This document shows positions 55,031 through 64,000 of a stretch of DNA of 64,000 nucleotides, piece by piece. Made by a program: the position numbers and the translations under genes. Location of the stretch: contig NC_045427.1 of assembly GCF_902635505.1 (NCBI RefSeq), positions 593,731,665 through 593,795,664 on the forward strand, in the 5' to 3' direction. Numbering within the stretch: position 1 is the first letter of the stretch; every line of letters begins with the position of its first letter. This DNA comes from Sarcophilus harrisii. Its lineage: Eukaryota > Chordata > Mammalia > Dasyuromorphia > Dasyuridae. Below the pieces are notes generated by a model. That model did not search any database, was not told the DNA's origin, and was given only the letters and a program-made list of their open reading frames with translations.

Positions 55031-56129
55031 ACTAGGAATTTTCACCTGCCTCTACCTGAGCAGTTCCTTACTGCCCTTTGCCCTCTCTATGATCATGTCA
55101 CCCTATTTATCCCTATTTATCATACAGTCTCTTTTGGGAGCCATACTTTTCCATTTATCTCTGTATCACAGTTCCCCAAGAGCTCAGCTTTCCCTTTTTC
55201 TGAGGAAGGATGTTGTCTTGGAGTCTCAGTACTCTTGAAAGGGAGATTCCCCCATTGCCCTACAGATTATATCCATTGTAAAATCCCCATTTCCCATTTA
55301 TAAAGTATCTTTTTCCCCTATAGAAAATTTGGACTCCCCTTCCACCCCTAAATTGAGATTTTCACCTTCCTAACCATTTAAATTCCTCCATTTGTCACTT
55401 CAGCCATTCTCCCATAGGCCTTCTTTCTGAGAAAGACAGAAATTATTTTTCTTTCATTGTTATCTCTCCATCCATCATCTAATTATTTCTTTCTCATCTT
55501 AGTTTCTTCCACCTCTCTCCCTTTTTCTGACCTTTAACATTCTGCAGTTTAGTTTTGTCCCACACTGATTTACCTGTAAGCAGGGTTTTGTGGGGTTTAG
55601 TGAGGTTTTGTCCAGCTATATTAAGCCTTTATTTGATTTTTGTTTTCACTCTGGTTTCTTTATGTACTTTTAGTAAGAATTCTCTTAATGGCCCCATTGT
55701 TGTAGCTGTTAACCTGGTAGGTGTCTTTGTAGGCCTATTCCCCCTTCTCCCCCTCCTTCTACTATATTTATTTTGCCTTCCTTGAGTGCTTCATTTCTTT
55801 ACCTTTGGGGGAGGTTTGTAGTATTTGCAAAGCAAATAATTTGCTGTGATATGGGTTTCTTTCTTGGAGTGATAGGAATAATAAACCAAATGCAAATGAC
55901 AGCTACTTCAACTGAAGAGTGAAAAACCTAATTCTTAAATCTTTCCAAAGGTTATCCACTATTTTTTCCTCAAAGATATATGGAAATAGTAGGTGTACTT
56001 TTCAAAATCAAGAAGTAAACAAAAAATAAAAGCAAACACAGGAATGTAAGAAACAAAATATCTCACCAAGAACTCCACTGACTCACTGATGAATGAAGGA
56101 AAGATTTATTTTAAATTCTTGCAAGAATG
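55031..56129. other. T/C-rich sequence, possible LINE-1 continuation
   Basis: No precise landmark. No gene is evident, and the short plus-strand frame at 55555-55785 is composition-driven. Confidence 0.35.
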
Positions 56130-56328
56130 GATGCCTAAGCAAGATAATTGTATAAATGTTTATACATATTGGATTTAACATATTTTAACATGTTTAACAT
56201 ATATTGGATTGTTTGCCATCTAGGGGAGGAGATTTCAGAAAATCTGAAACAAGGCTATGCAAGGGTCAATATTGTCAAATTGTCCATGTTTTGAAAATAA
56301 AAAAGCTTTATTTTAAAAAAAAAAAAAC
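56130..56328 (+). repeat. LINE-1 3' end
   Basis: TTAACATATATTGGATTGTT, TGCCATCTAGGGGAGGA, GCAAGGGTCAATATTG and AAAATAAAAAAGCTTTA with a poly(A) tail. Confidence 0.75.
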
Positions 56329-57859
56329 AGAATAAAGCATAGATCCCTGAGAAAGGTATTTTCTAAAAAAAAAAAAAAAAAAAAATCTGGAGATAAAACT
56401 CAGAAAAGTAGAGGATTTAAAAGCAGGTAAGGGTAGGTTTGAAAGGACTCTTCCGAATAACTTTTTCAAAAAAGGACAGTATTTTCAAATTTATAAGATT
56501 TTCCTATGTTTTAGATGTACTCAAGTATGGGATATAACTAACATATTCATTACAAATGAAATGAATTTCAGTCTGAACTTTGCTTCTACCTATGACCTTG
56601 TGTAATTAAGTCAAAACCTCTTTAGATTTTAGTTTCCTCATCTGTAAAATAAAGATAAATTAATGTCCCTTTCAACTCTGACATTCTAGAATTAAAATCT
56701 TTGCAATTATACTACTACATATCATTAATACACACAAAATAAAATGAAACTTTTTTCCAAAACACACAGGCACACAAAGAAAGATTGGGTACCTAGATTA
56801 GTAAACACACCTTTGAAACTCCTAGGATAGTATTTTATTTCTTATCTTGAAGGGCAAGTCCCTCCTCTGATTCCCTGTTAATTTAATGTTAAACAGAAGT
56901 TACACCACGTGAATCACCACCCTTCTTTATATAGTCATTCCCTGCCCTCAAGGAACTTCCATTCTTATACTCTTTGGGGGGGAGATAACCTCTACTCTTT
57001 ATTATTTGACATCCTTGTTGGTTTCAGTTTTCTAATATGAGTTTCATTTCTCCAATTCAATTGTCACAACTGGGTAAAACAAAATAATGCCCATCCATTT
57101 CTCACAGGAAAATATAGTTATGATGGTCAAAGTTTTAACTTAACTTTTGGAAACAAGAAGGCCAAGGAACTTAATTTGTCCATAAAAACGTTTTGAGAGA
57201 GGGAGTGGAATATATTAGGAAAATCAGTCTGATACATAAAAAGAAATTGAGGAATTCAATTAAATTTTTAATTGTATTAGCTACAAAAAAATACACAATA
57301 GTATAGTGATCTCTTGTTACCATTTTATAGAAATATTTTATATTGAGATACTCAAATGAATCTGTAATTAATGTATTTGTATACTCTCTCCAGTGATTCA
57401 GAGCCCAACTCATCCAATCCTACCTATTCTGTATCCCTCTTGTTTATGAATGCCCATAAATTTGTCATAGGAAAACTACCCATCATCATTCTAGGGCTAT
57501 CCTACATTGTAAATCTTCAAGAATAGAGTGACATACACATAGACTGTGCATGGACTTTGCCACTTTTCATGTTACCAGCCCATTTTCTTTCTTAATCGTA
57601 TTTTATTCTGATTCTTTCTAATTCCTTGTTGTATTTTCTGTGACTTTATGATTTTTAAAATACTACTATCAATAGAGTATTGGTATTTTAAAGATATTTT
57701 ATTAAAACAATTTTGTAATTTCCCAAAGACAATTTAGCTCACTTTTTTTTCTTCTATTAAGTTCTAGACTCAGTTCATTGTCTTATTTGCTATATCTGTC
57801 CAAGTTTTTATATACTAATGGACAGATTTTGTAGTTTGTTCGAATAGTTCTTGTCTCAT
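56329..57859. other. AT-rich sequence with one SINE trace
   Basis: About 56570-56695 has the SINE words TAGTTTCCTCATCTGTAAAA and CTCTGACATTCTAGAA. The rest is unremarkable. Confidence 0.45.
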
Positions 57860-58800
57860 TACTGAATTCCAGGCCAGGACTATCAGATGCCAGTTGGGTG
57901 TCTTCAACTAGATCCCATTTGTAGTTGTTCTTAAAAAGAATACCATCATCTTTCTCCCAGATCCTCCCCTATTTTTAATATTCTTGTGTCATTAAGAATA
58001 CCACCATCCTATCAGTCATCCTGATTCCCAATTTAATAGTTATCTTGACTTTCATTTTTCTTACTTATCATGTTCAATTGGTTATCAAGCTTAATACATT
58101 TTCTCTAGACAATATATCTAACATTTTTCTCCTTCACTTATATAGCCGCCACACTGATTCTGGACCCCAAAACCTGTTCTCTGGTCTGTTGCACTTGTGT
58201 CCTAATTTATTTCCCATCAACTTATCTCTTTTTTAAACTCATGCTTCATGCAGAACTATGTCACTTGCTTGCCTTAGAAGCCCGTATTTTCCTCTTGGTA
58301 AAAAATCCACTCATCTGACTTTTAAAGATCTAAACCTGGTTTTCCAGGCTTGTTGTAAAACACTGTCCATGGTATATATTTTGTTTCCCTGTCTTAATGT
58401 GCTTTCTGTTTCCTGTATGTGATCTTCCTTTTCTTACTCTGTGCTTTTGCATCCATGAATTTGCTGTATTCCTGGAATGCATTTCCTCCTCATTTCTGCC
58501 TTGTAAAATAGCTGACTCCTTTCAAGGTTCATCTCAGGCACCATCTCCTACTGAGTCTTTTGTGCTTTCCCTATTTGCTTATGTCATTTCTCTCTAAATT
58601 ATTCATTATGTACTTAATTTTCTGTATTCCTGTGGGTTTTCCCCACTCAATGAAGTATAAGCTTCTTGAGGGCAGAGACAGATTTTTTTTGCCTTTGTAG
58701 GCACTGTGGCAGTATTGTGACTGACACATAAAAGATGCTTAATGAATGCTTAATAATTGAAAAATGAAGGAATTCAGCTTCATACCATAATCAGGACAAT
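57860..58800 (+). repeat. L2 LINE fragment
   Basis: Good L2 landmarks: CAGTTGGGTGTCTTCAACTA, CCTTTCAAGGTTCATCTCAG, GCACCATCTCCTACTGAG, AAGCTTCTTGAGGGCAGAGA and AAAGATGCTTAATGAATGCT. Confidence 0.8.
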
Positions 58801-58817
58801 ATGAATCCACTTTTTTT

Positions 58818-59269
58818 TTTTTTTTAATAGCCTTTTATTTACAGGGATTTATGCATGGGTAACTTTACAGCATTAACAATTGCCAAACCTCTTGTTCCAA
58901 TTTTTCACCTCTTATTCTCCCGCTGCCCTAGATGGCAGGATGACCAGTAGATGTTAAATATATTAAAATATAAATTAGATACACAATAAGTATACCCGAC
59001 CAAACCGTTATTTTGCTGTACAAAAAGAATCAGACTCTGAAATATTGTACAATTAGCTTGTGAAGGAAATCAAAAATGCATGTGTGCATAAATATAGGGA
59101 TTGGGAATTCAACGTAATGGTTTTTAGTCATCTCCCAGAGTTCTTTTTCTGGGCATAGCTGGTTCAGTTCATTACTGCTCCACTGGAAATGATTTGGTTG
59201 ATTTCGTTGCTGAGGATGGCCTGGTCCATCAGAACTGGTCATCATATAGTATTGTTGTTGAAGTATATA
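58818..59269 (-). repeat. 5'-truncated LINE-1 insertion with intact target duplication
   Basis: Reverse copy: TAATAGCCTTTTATTTACAG, CATTAACAATTGCCAAACCT, CCTAGATGGCAGGATGACCA, GTATAGTA-type middle and CATCAGAACTGGTCATCATA. The flank ATGAATCCACTTTTTTT occurs at 58801-58817 and 59270-59286. Confidence 0.9.
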
Positions 59270-59286
59270 ATGAATCCACTTTTTTT

Positions 59287-60629
59287 GTGTGTATAAAATT
59301 AAATTAAATTCCCAAGTGATGATAGATCTCATCCAGAAGGCTCAGCAGTATCCCAGAGCTTCCTGTAGGCAGCAGGCATTTCATTTATCCTACATCTCTT
59401 TTATGACCATAGCAAATATGTTGGGAGAGCAGTTTTCTCACTGTTTTAGATCTTGCATGATATTAGTAATTAGAAGGTCATTGAACAAGATGGATACATG
59501 GATATCCCTTGTTGAAGGACACTCTTTAAAAATCATTTTGAAATATCTATGGAATCAAATGGTTGGTTGTTTTTATAGTTAATAAACAATCATAGTAGGA
59601 TCTTGTATTTGTTTTTCTCTTCATTGTAAAATAGTAAAGATGTGGCTCATTGTGAAATCTCACTTGCATAAAATCTTCCTTTGTTCCCTTCTAATAACTT
59701 TATCATAGATGCTCTTGTACTTATATAAATAGGAAAGTAGGTAGATTGATTGGTGGGTATTAGTGTCCTTCCTCTCTTCACTTTTTTTGAAGGGGGGGGG
59801 GAGGTAGGGAGGAGTAATGATAAGACCTAAGAGGTTTTCCCCTAGTGCCTTTTTTTTACTACCTTCTCCAGACACCTTACAAATTTTTCTTAAAAATATC
59901 CTCAAAATGTGTCATCTTCAGCATGTACTTCATCTTATACCTTTGCTCTAAGCTATCTATTTTTCAGTAACATTCATACCTCCTCTATAAGTACATATAG
60001 AACTGTGATGTTAGAATCCAAATATGGTTGACTATTTATTGTGAAAAGAGTTGGTTATACAGATAATTATGGAGATTTCGATCTTTGACCTGTTGCCCTC
60101 CTAATTTTATCCTAAAATACTTTTCGAATGACTTTATTCCGTTGGGTTTCTCTGTCCCAAACATTTCTTCTAGTTTTGTTTTATTTATCTTTTGCTTCTT
60201 GCTATCTTCTGAGTTCAAATTACTCAAAATTGGCCAATATCTAATAAGTGTTTTAAAGTGGCTACATGGATTCAAGTGAGTCAGGTATTTATTGACCAAA
60301 GCAAATTTTAGGCCATTTTAGCTTTCTTTATGGCAATGATTTACATTGATTAAACTTTTATATGACATGATTATACTTAGTGTAGATGTTTTCCATCTAT
60401 TTCCCATTTTCTGCATCAATGATTTGCTAAAATAGATCCATTTGGAATTTTAAGTTGCATTCTATATCCTTTTCTCATTTTTATTTTTCTTGTTTTGTAT
60501 AAATTTTGCTTTTTGATCTGACGGGTTGGTGTTCTAATTGTATATAGATAACCCATTCAGTAGTGATTGGTTCTTCAGTTACAAACAAGTACTTAGTAGA
60601 ACTGATTGACAATAATGCTTGTGTTGACA
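59287..60629. other. AT-rich sequence, no recognised element
   Basis: A G-run lies at about 59796-59804. No gene or RNA signal was seen. Confidence 0.45.
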
Positions 60630-60764
60630 CCTTTAGAGAGCTCATAGAAGCAATAAATATTTAAGTACTCATTAGAGTTCACACTTCGGGGTTTAGGATG
60701 ACATAATCTGAATTCACACCTCCGTTAATCCCTCCCTCGGGAGGAGTCAACCTTTGGGAGATCA

Positions 60765-60770
60765 TATATA
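60765..60770 (+). promoter_or_regulatory. TATA box of the LTR
   Basis: TATATA, about 215 nt before the start of the retroposed GTF2F2 sequence and in the same orientation. Confidence 0.5.
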
Positions 60771-61086
60771 TTGAAGCTCTTAGAGCTTCAGGTTAGTTAT
60801 TTGGGAACATTCTCAGAGGTGGCAGAGGAACACTCTGGGAGGAAGCCCACAAGCCCTCTCTTGGAGACGAGAGATTCATTCCATCTTTGTGCTGGCTGGA
60901 AGGTGAGGAGAGCAGAGGCAAAGGACCTGCAAGAGCTCTTGGAAGCGCGCAGAGAGATAGGCCACCGAGAAAACTAACCGGAGTCCCTTCCCGGCTTTGG
61001 AGGGACACCCGTGACGTCACTCCGGACCTCCTTCTCCGAACCTGCGCTCCCTTCTACTCCACCGGTGACAGCGTCGGCGTTGAGCC

Positions 61087-61812
61087 ATGGCCCAGCGCGG
61101 GGAGCTCAACTTGACCAGCGCCAAACAAAACACCGGAGTGTGGCTCGTGAAGGTTCCTAAGTATTTGTCTCAGCAATGGGCCAAAGCTTCAGGCGGAGAA
61201 GTAGGTAAGCTGAGGATTGCAAAGAATCAAGGAAGGACTGAGGTATCTTTTACCTTGAATGAGGAACTTGCAAATATCCATGATATTGGTGGAAAACCTG
61301 CTTCTGTTCGTGCTCCCAGAGAACATCCGTTTCTCTTGCAAAGTGTGGGAGGACAGACATTGACAGTCTTTACAGAGAGCCCCTCAGATAAACTTTCATT
61401 GGAAGGAATAGTGGTACAACGTGCTGAATGCAGACCTGCTGCCAGTGAAAACTATATGAGATTGAAGAGGTTACAAATAGAAGAAGTTTCAAAACCTGTA
61501 AGAGTATTACAGCAGCTGGACAAAGCTGTTACAACAAATTTTAAACCTGTGGCTAATCATCAATACAATATTGAATATGAGAAGAAAAAGAAAGAAGATG
61601 GAAAGCGTGCTAGAGCTGATAAGCAACAGGTTTTGGACATATTGTTTTCAGCTTTTGAAAAACATCAGTATTACAATATTAAGGATTTAGTGGATATCAC
61701 CAAACAGCCTGTGATATACCTGAAGGAAATCTTGAGAGAAATAGGCATTTACAATGTTAAGGGGACCCACAGAAATACCTGGGAACTGAAGCCAGAATAT
61801 AGACATTACTAA
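61087..61812 (+). pseudogene. GTF2F2: GTF2F2 (TFIIF subunit 2, RAP30) retrocopy with 241-codon open frame
   Basis: GTF2F2 is the small subunit of TFIIF, which partners GTF2F1 and RNA polymerase II during initiation. The frame MAQRGELNLTSAKQNTGVWL to WELKPEYRHY aligns end to end with the 249-residue human protein as I remember it. The N-terminal dimerisation domain (about 2-118), the linker and the C-terminal winged helix (about 173-240, with KDLVDITKQPVIYLKEI) are all present. Differences: one codon missing at ASGGEVG (human ASGRGEVG), and a TAA where human has Gln, which removes the last seven residues (QGEEKSD). Past that stop the parental tail is still recognisable but also carries a small deletion. 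It is intronless and flanked by a target duplication, so it is a retrocopy. Translation is possible; function is unknown. Confidence 0.92.
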
Positions 61813-62392
61813 GGAGAGAATAAGTGATTAGGAAAACCTCATCCATATGCCCACAAAAAGCTGATGATAGGGTGAGCTTGTGACTGTACTAAGCAAACCC
61901 TGCAGCGGTCCTTAAAACTTTGAGCAGTCTGTTAAAGAGAGTAAAGTGACGGGTACTTTTTAATTCCTCCAGCTTCATTTCTTTGTTTTTTAAATAAAGT
62001 TTCTAAAGTTTGGGGAGGGAGAAAGTAATGTTTCCCCACTGTGTACAATGTTTTATTGGTTCTCCTTGTTTCACTTAGCATTAGTTAATAAAAATCTTTC
62101 CATGCCTGGGAAAGTTATTTATAAAAGAAATTTGTAATAAGCCGATACAAGGGATTGTTTTGCTTAAAAATTGGTTTTGTTTGAAGTGTTGGCTTTAAAA
62201 TGTCAAATGAGGAAAGGTTTTCTTACACCATAGGAAAGACTTAAATTAACAGATGTCTTCTTGGATGAAACTTTGCCATTGCCTGCCCACAGTGGACAAT
62301 CGATTCAAAATAAACCTGAGAAAGGGAGATCAAAGTTACCTATTAAGTTTTTTTTTTTTAAAATGTGATCATGTTTTAGGTTTCAATTTATC

Positions 62393-62398
62393 AATAAA
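62393..62398 (+). terminator. Poly(A) signal carried by the GTF2F2 retrocopy
   Basis: AATAAA some 13 nt before the A-rich tail, as expected for the signal used by the parent mRNA. Earlier AATAAA words at about 61993 and 62087 could be alternative sites. Confidence 0.7.
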
Positions 62399-62580
62399 AG
62401 AGACCATTTTAAAAAAAATTTAAAAAAGAAAAAGGAAAACTAACCGGGCTATTTTGCAATAAAAGATCTGAACTTTAATCTGGCTGCTTTTGGGTGATTA
62501 TTACTTTTAACTAGGAAACTAAGGCTGCCTCCAGAAAACCTCCCCAAGAAACCTACTCTAAGAGAGAACCATTTTATTAT

Positions 62581-63212
62581 TTTAAAGAAGAAAAACACCA
62601 CAAGGTTCATTGTTTTTGTTACTTCATTTGTGCTTGCCATGTTGAATATCTTATGATTCTTCTTTTTAACACAGTTCTACCCCTGGAAATTTCTTGGGTG
62701 TTTTATTAGATTTACATTTTGATGCCAAATTTTGAAATTCATTTGGGAATTTCTAAAATCATCATTAAGCAATGTGAATTGGGTATAAATTGTATAATAT
62801 CAGACTGTACAAAATGTGGTTTATTTTAGGGGGCAAGAAGTGGGAAAGTATTAAGAAGTCATTAGTTGGCTTTTCCTTGCATGTTAGATGAAATTCTGGG
62901 TGATGTGCTTTGGGACATGGTTGCACATGTTTATTCATACTTTGAATATGAAACCTGGAATAAATAGTAGAGTGTTCTATCAGTTGAATATTGGGCATCA
63001 TCTGGTTCACATTATTACTGTTTCTCTAATTCTCTTTTTTTCCAATACTCTTGATTTTATAGATTTTGGTATGGTGTTAAATTCTTGATATATATTCTTA
63101 TTAGTCATCATGAATGCAAGATTACTCAAAAATGAAATTTACTCAGATGTGTGAAGTACCATATTAATTCCATTTTGGTTGTAAAGTAGAAGATCAGGAT
63201 AAGGATTGGGAT
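62581..63212. other. AT-rich flank, nothing recognised
   Basis: No element landmark and no coding signal. Confidence 0.45.
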
Positions 63213-63218
63213 GCTTAC

Positions 63219-63631
63219 TGCCTCGGCCCGCGAGGCAGAGTGTGTGGACCCTGGAAGAAAAGAGATAAGGGCAGGAGAGAGGGGACGCGCAAAATGGAAG
63301 CAAGACAAATCCATCTGATCAAGCCTCATTTTAATGGGTGCAATAGTACAGATATGTATAGCAGTAGAAAAGAAGGCAGGGTTTGTTCAAACACAGTACA
63401 GGGTTGGGGTCCTAGACAAAGGGTTGGTATCCCGCCCAAGGATGAGCTGCTCAGATGTTTCAGGTGGCAGGAAGCTCTATGATGCCATTAGGGATGCCTA
63501 GATATCTGCCTATTCAAAGTTAGGATGTGATTAGGAGATTCCTATTCAGGAGTCTTTGGTATAATGTGATTAGGAGATTCAACCTATTCAAGGTTGGCCT
63601 TATGTGCTGTAGATTAGTGCGGCTCCCCACA
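63219..63631 (-). mobile_element. Solo LTR, class II-like (fossil)
   Basis: 413 bp. In its own orientation it begins TGTGGGGAGCCGCAC and ends GGCCGAGGCA, with TG..CA ends. It is flanked by a perfect 6-bp duplication GCTTAC (63213-63218 and 63632-63637). The 6-bp duplication and TGTGGGGAGCC start point to a betaretrovirus/ERVK-like family. No internal region is present. Sharp ends suggest it is fairly young. Confidence 0.85.
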
Positions 63632-63637
63632 GCTTAC

Positions 63638-64000
63638 CTGTTAGATTGATTACTGGCTGAATGTATAAATTTTGTTATATGCCATTTATGTGATTTGGAC
63701 TGGAACAGGAGGCATTCCATAGCTATTTTTGTTTAAATAGATCAAAGATTACTTGCAAATCTAAACATAGTATATTACCATCCAAATTTTCTATCAGTAA
63801 TAAGATATACCTGTTTTACATAGTGAAGAAATACCTCTGCTAAATCTTCCAAAAACTTGGAATTTTGATGAAAACGACAAACTTGAATGGTTCAAGTTGT
63901 CATAGAGCTCAGATATCCAGGCGGTAGCTCTGGGAAAAGAGTTTATTTCAAATGTAACCTTTTCATCCTTAAATCCTTATTTACCTCAATGATTTTGTTT
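63638..64000. other. AT-rich end of window, nothing recognised
   Basis: No element or coding signal to the edge. Confidence 0.45.

Larger units (their letters stand above)
60982..62434 (+). mobile_element. Retroposed GTF2F2 mRNA copy (5' UTR, coding region, 3' UTR, A-rich tail)
   Basis: A LINE-1-type target duplication, GAAAACTAACCGG, lies at 60969-60981 and 62435-62447 (13 of 13 identical). Inside it are a GC-rich leader of 105 nt, the coding region without introns, a 3' UTR of about 0.6 kb, AATAAA at 62393-62398, and an A-rich tail at about 62411-62434. These are the hallmarks of an L1-mediated processed copy that is full length at its 5' end. Confidence 0.93.
60630..62580 (+). mobile_element. 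LTR interrupted by a GTF2F2 retrocopy (fossil)
   Basis: The left part (about 60630-60981) has the blocks shared with 52560-52715, a TATA box at 60765-60770 and a GC-richer region after it. The right part (from 62448) continues with AATAAA at 62458-62463 and GAACTTTAATCTGGCTGCTT, as in an R-U5 region. The interruption at 60982-62434 is a retroposed host mRNA. Both outer limits are approximate and no flanking duplication of the LTR was found. Confidence 0.65.

Overview
The window is nuclear DNA of a mammal, almost certainly a marsupial. It has a spliced mitochondrial enzyme gene with ordinary GT-AG introns. It is also full of repeats of marsupial type: LINE-1 copies with a recurring 3' end motif, old L2 and L3/CR1 LINEs, tRNA/CORE-type SINEs, and several LTR families. 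An Australian marsupial is my guess from the LINE-1 3' ends; the species cannot be fixed from the sequence alone.

The main gene is GLUD1 (mitochondrial glutamate dehydrogenase 1) on the minus strand. All 13 coding exons are present between 40333 (start codon) and 10079 (last base of the stop codon). Every junction was placed by hand. The exons sum to 1671 nt, or 556 residues plus stop, against 558 in human. The transit peptide, the catalytic Lys, the dinucleotide-binding GFGNVG loop and the GTP-site/antenna region are intact. Exon 1 lies in a strong CpG island (about 38.85-42.05 kb). In human this island is shared head-to-head with SHLD2 (FAM35A), so the right third of the window is probably the 5' end and first intron of SHLD2 on the plus strand; no SHLD2 coding sequence is visible.

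Region by region: 1-8.6 kb is repeat-rich flank beyond the 3' end of GLUD1, with several LTR copies, one carrying a second LTR inside it. About 8.6-10.08 kb is the likely GLUD1 3' UTR. 10.08-40.33 kb is GLUD1. 40.3-42.05 kb is the promoter/CpG island. 42.05-64 kb holds LINE-1 insertions with clear target duplications, a pair of matching LTRs that look like a degraded provirus (44602-48670), an L3/CR1 relic, an L2 relic, and two further LTRs.

The most notable item is near the right end. An intronless copy of GTF2F2 (RAP30, small subunit of TFIIF) has an open frame of 241 codons at 61087-61812. It is flanked by a perfect 13-bp target duplication (60969-60981 and 62435-62447) and sits inside an old LTR, in the same orientation, between that LTR's TATA box and its AATAAA signal. 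It could therefore have acquired a ready-made promoter.
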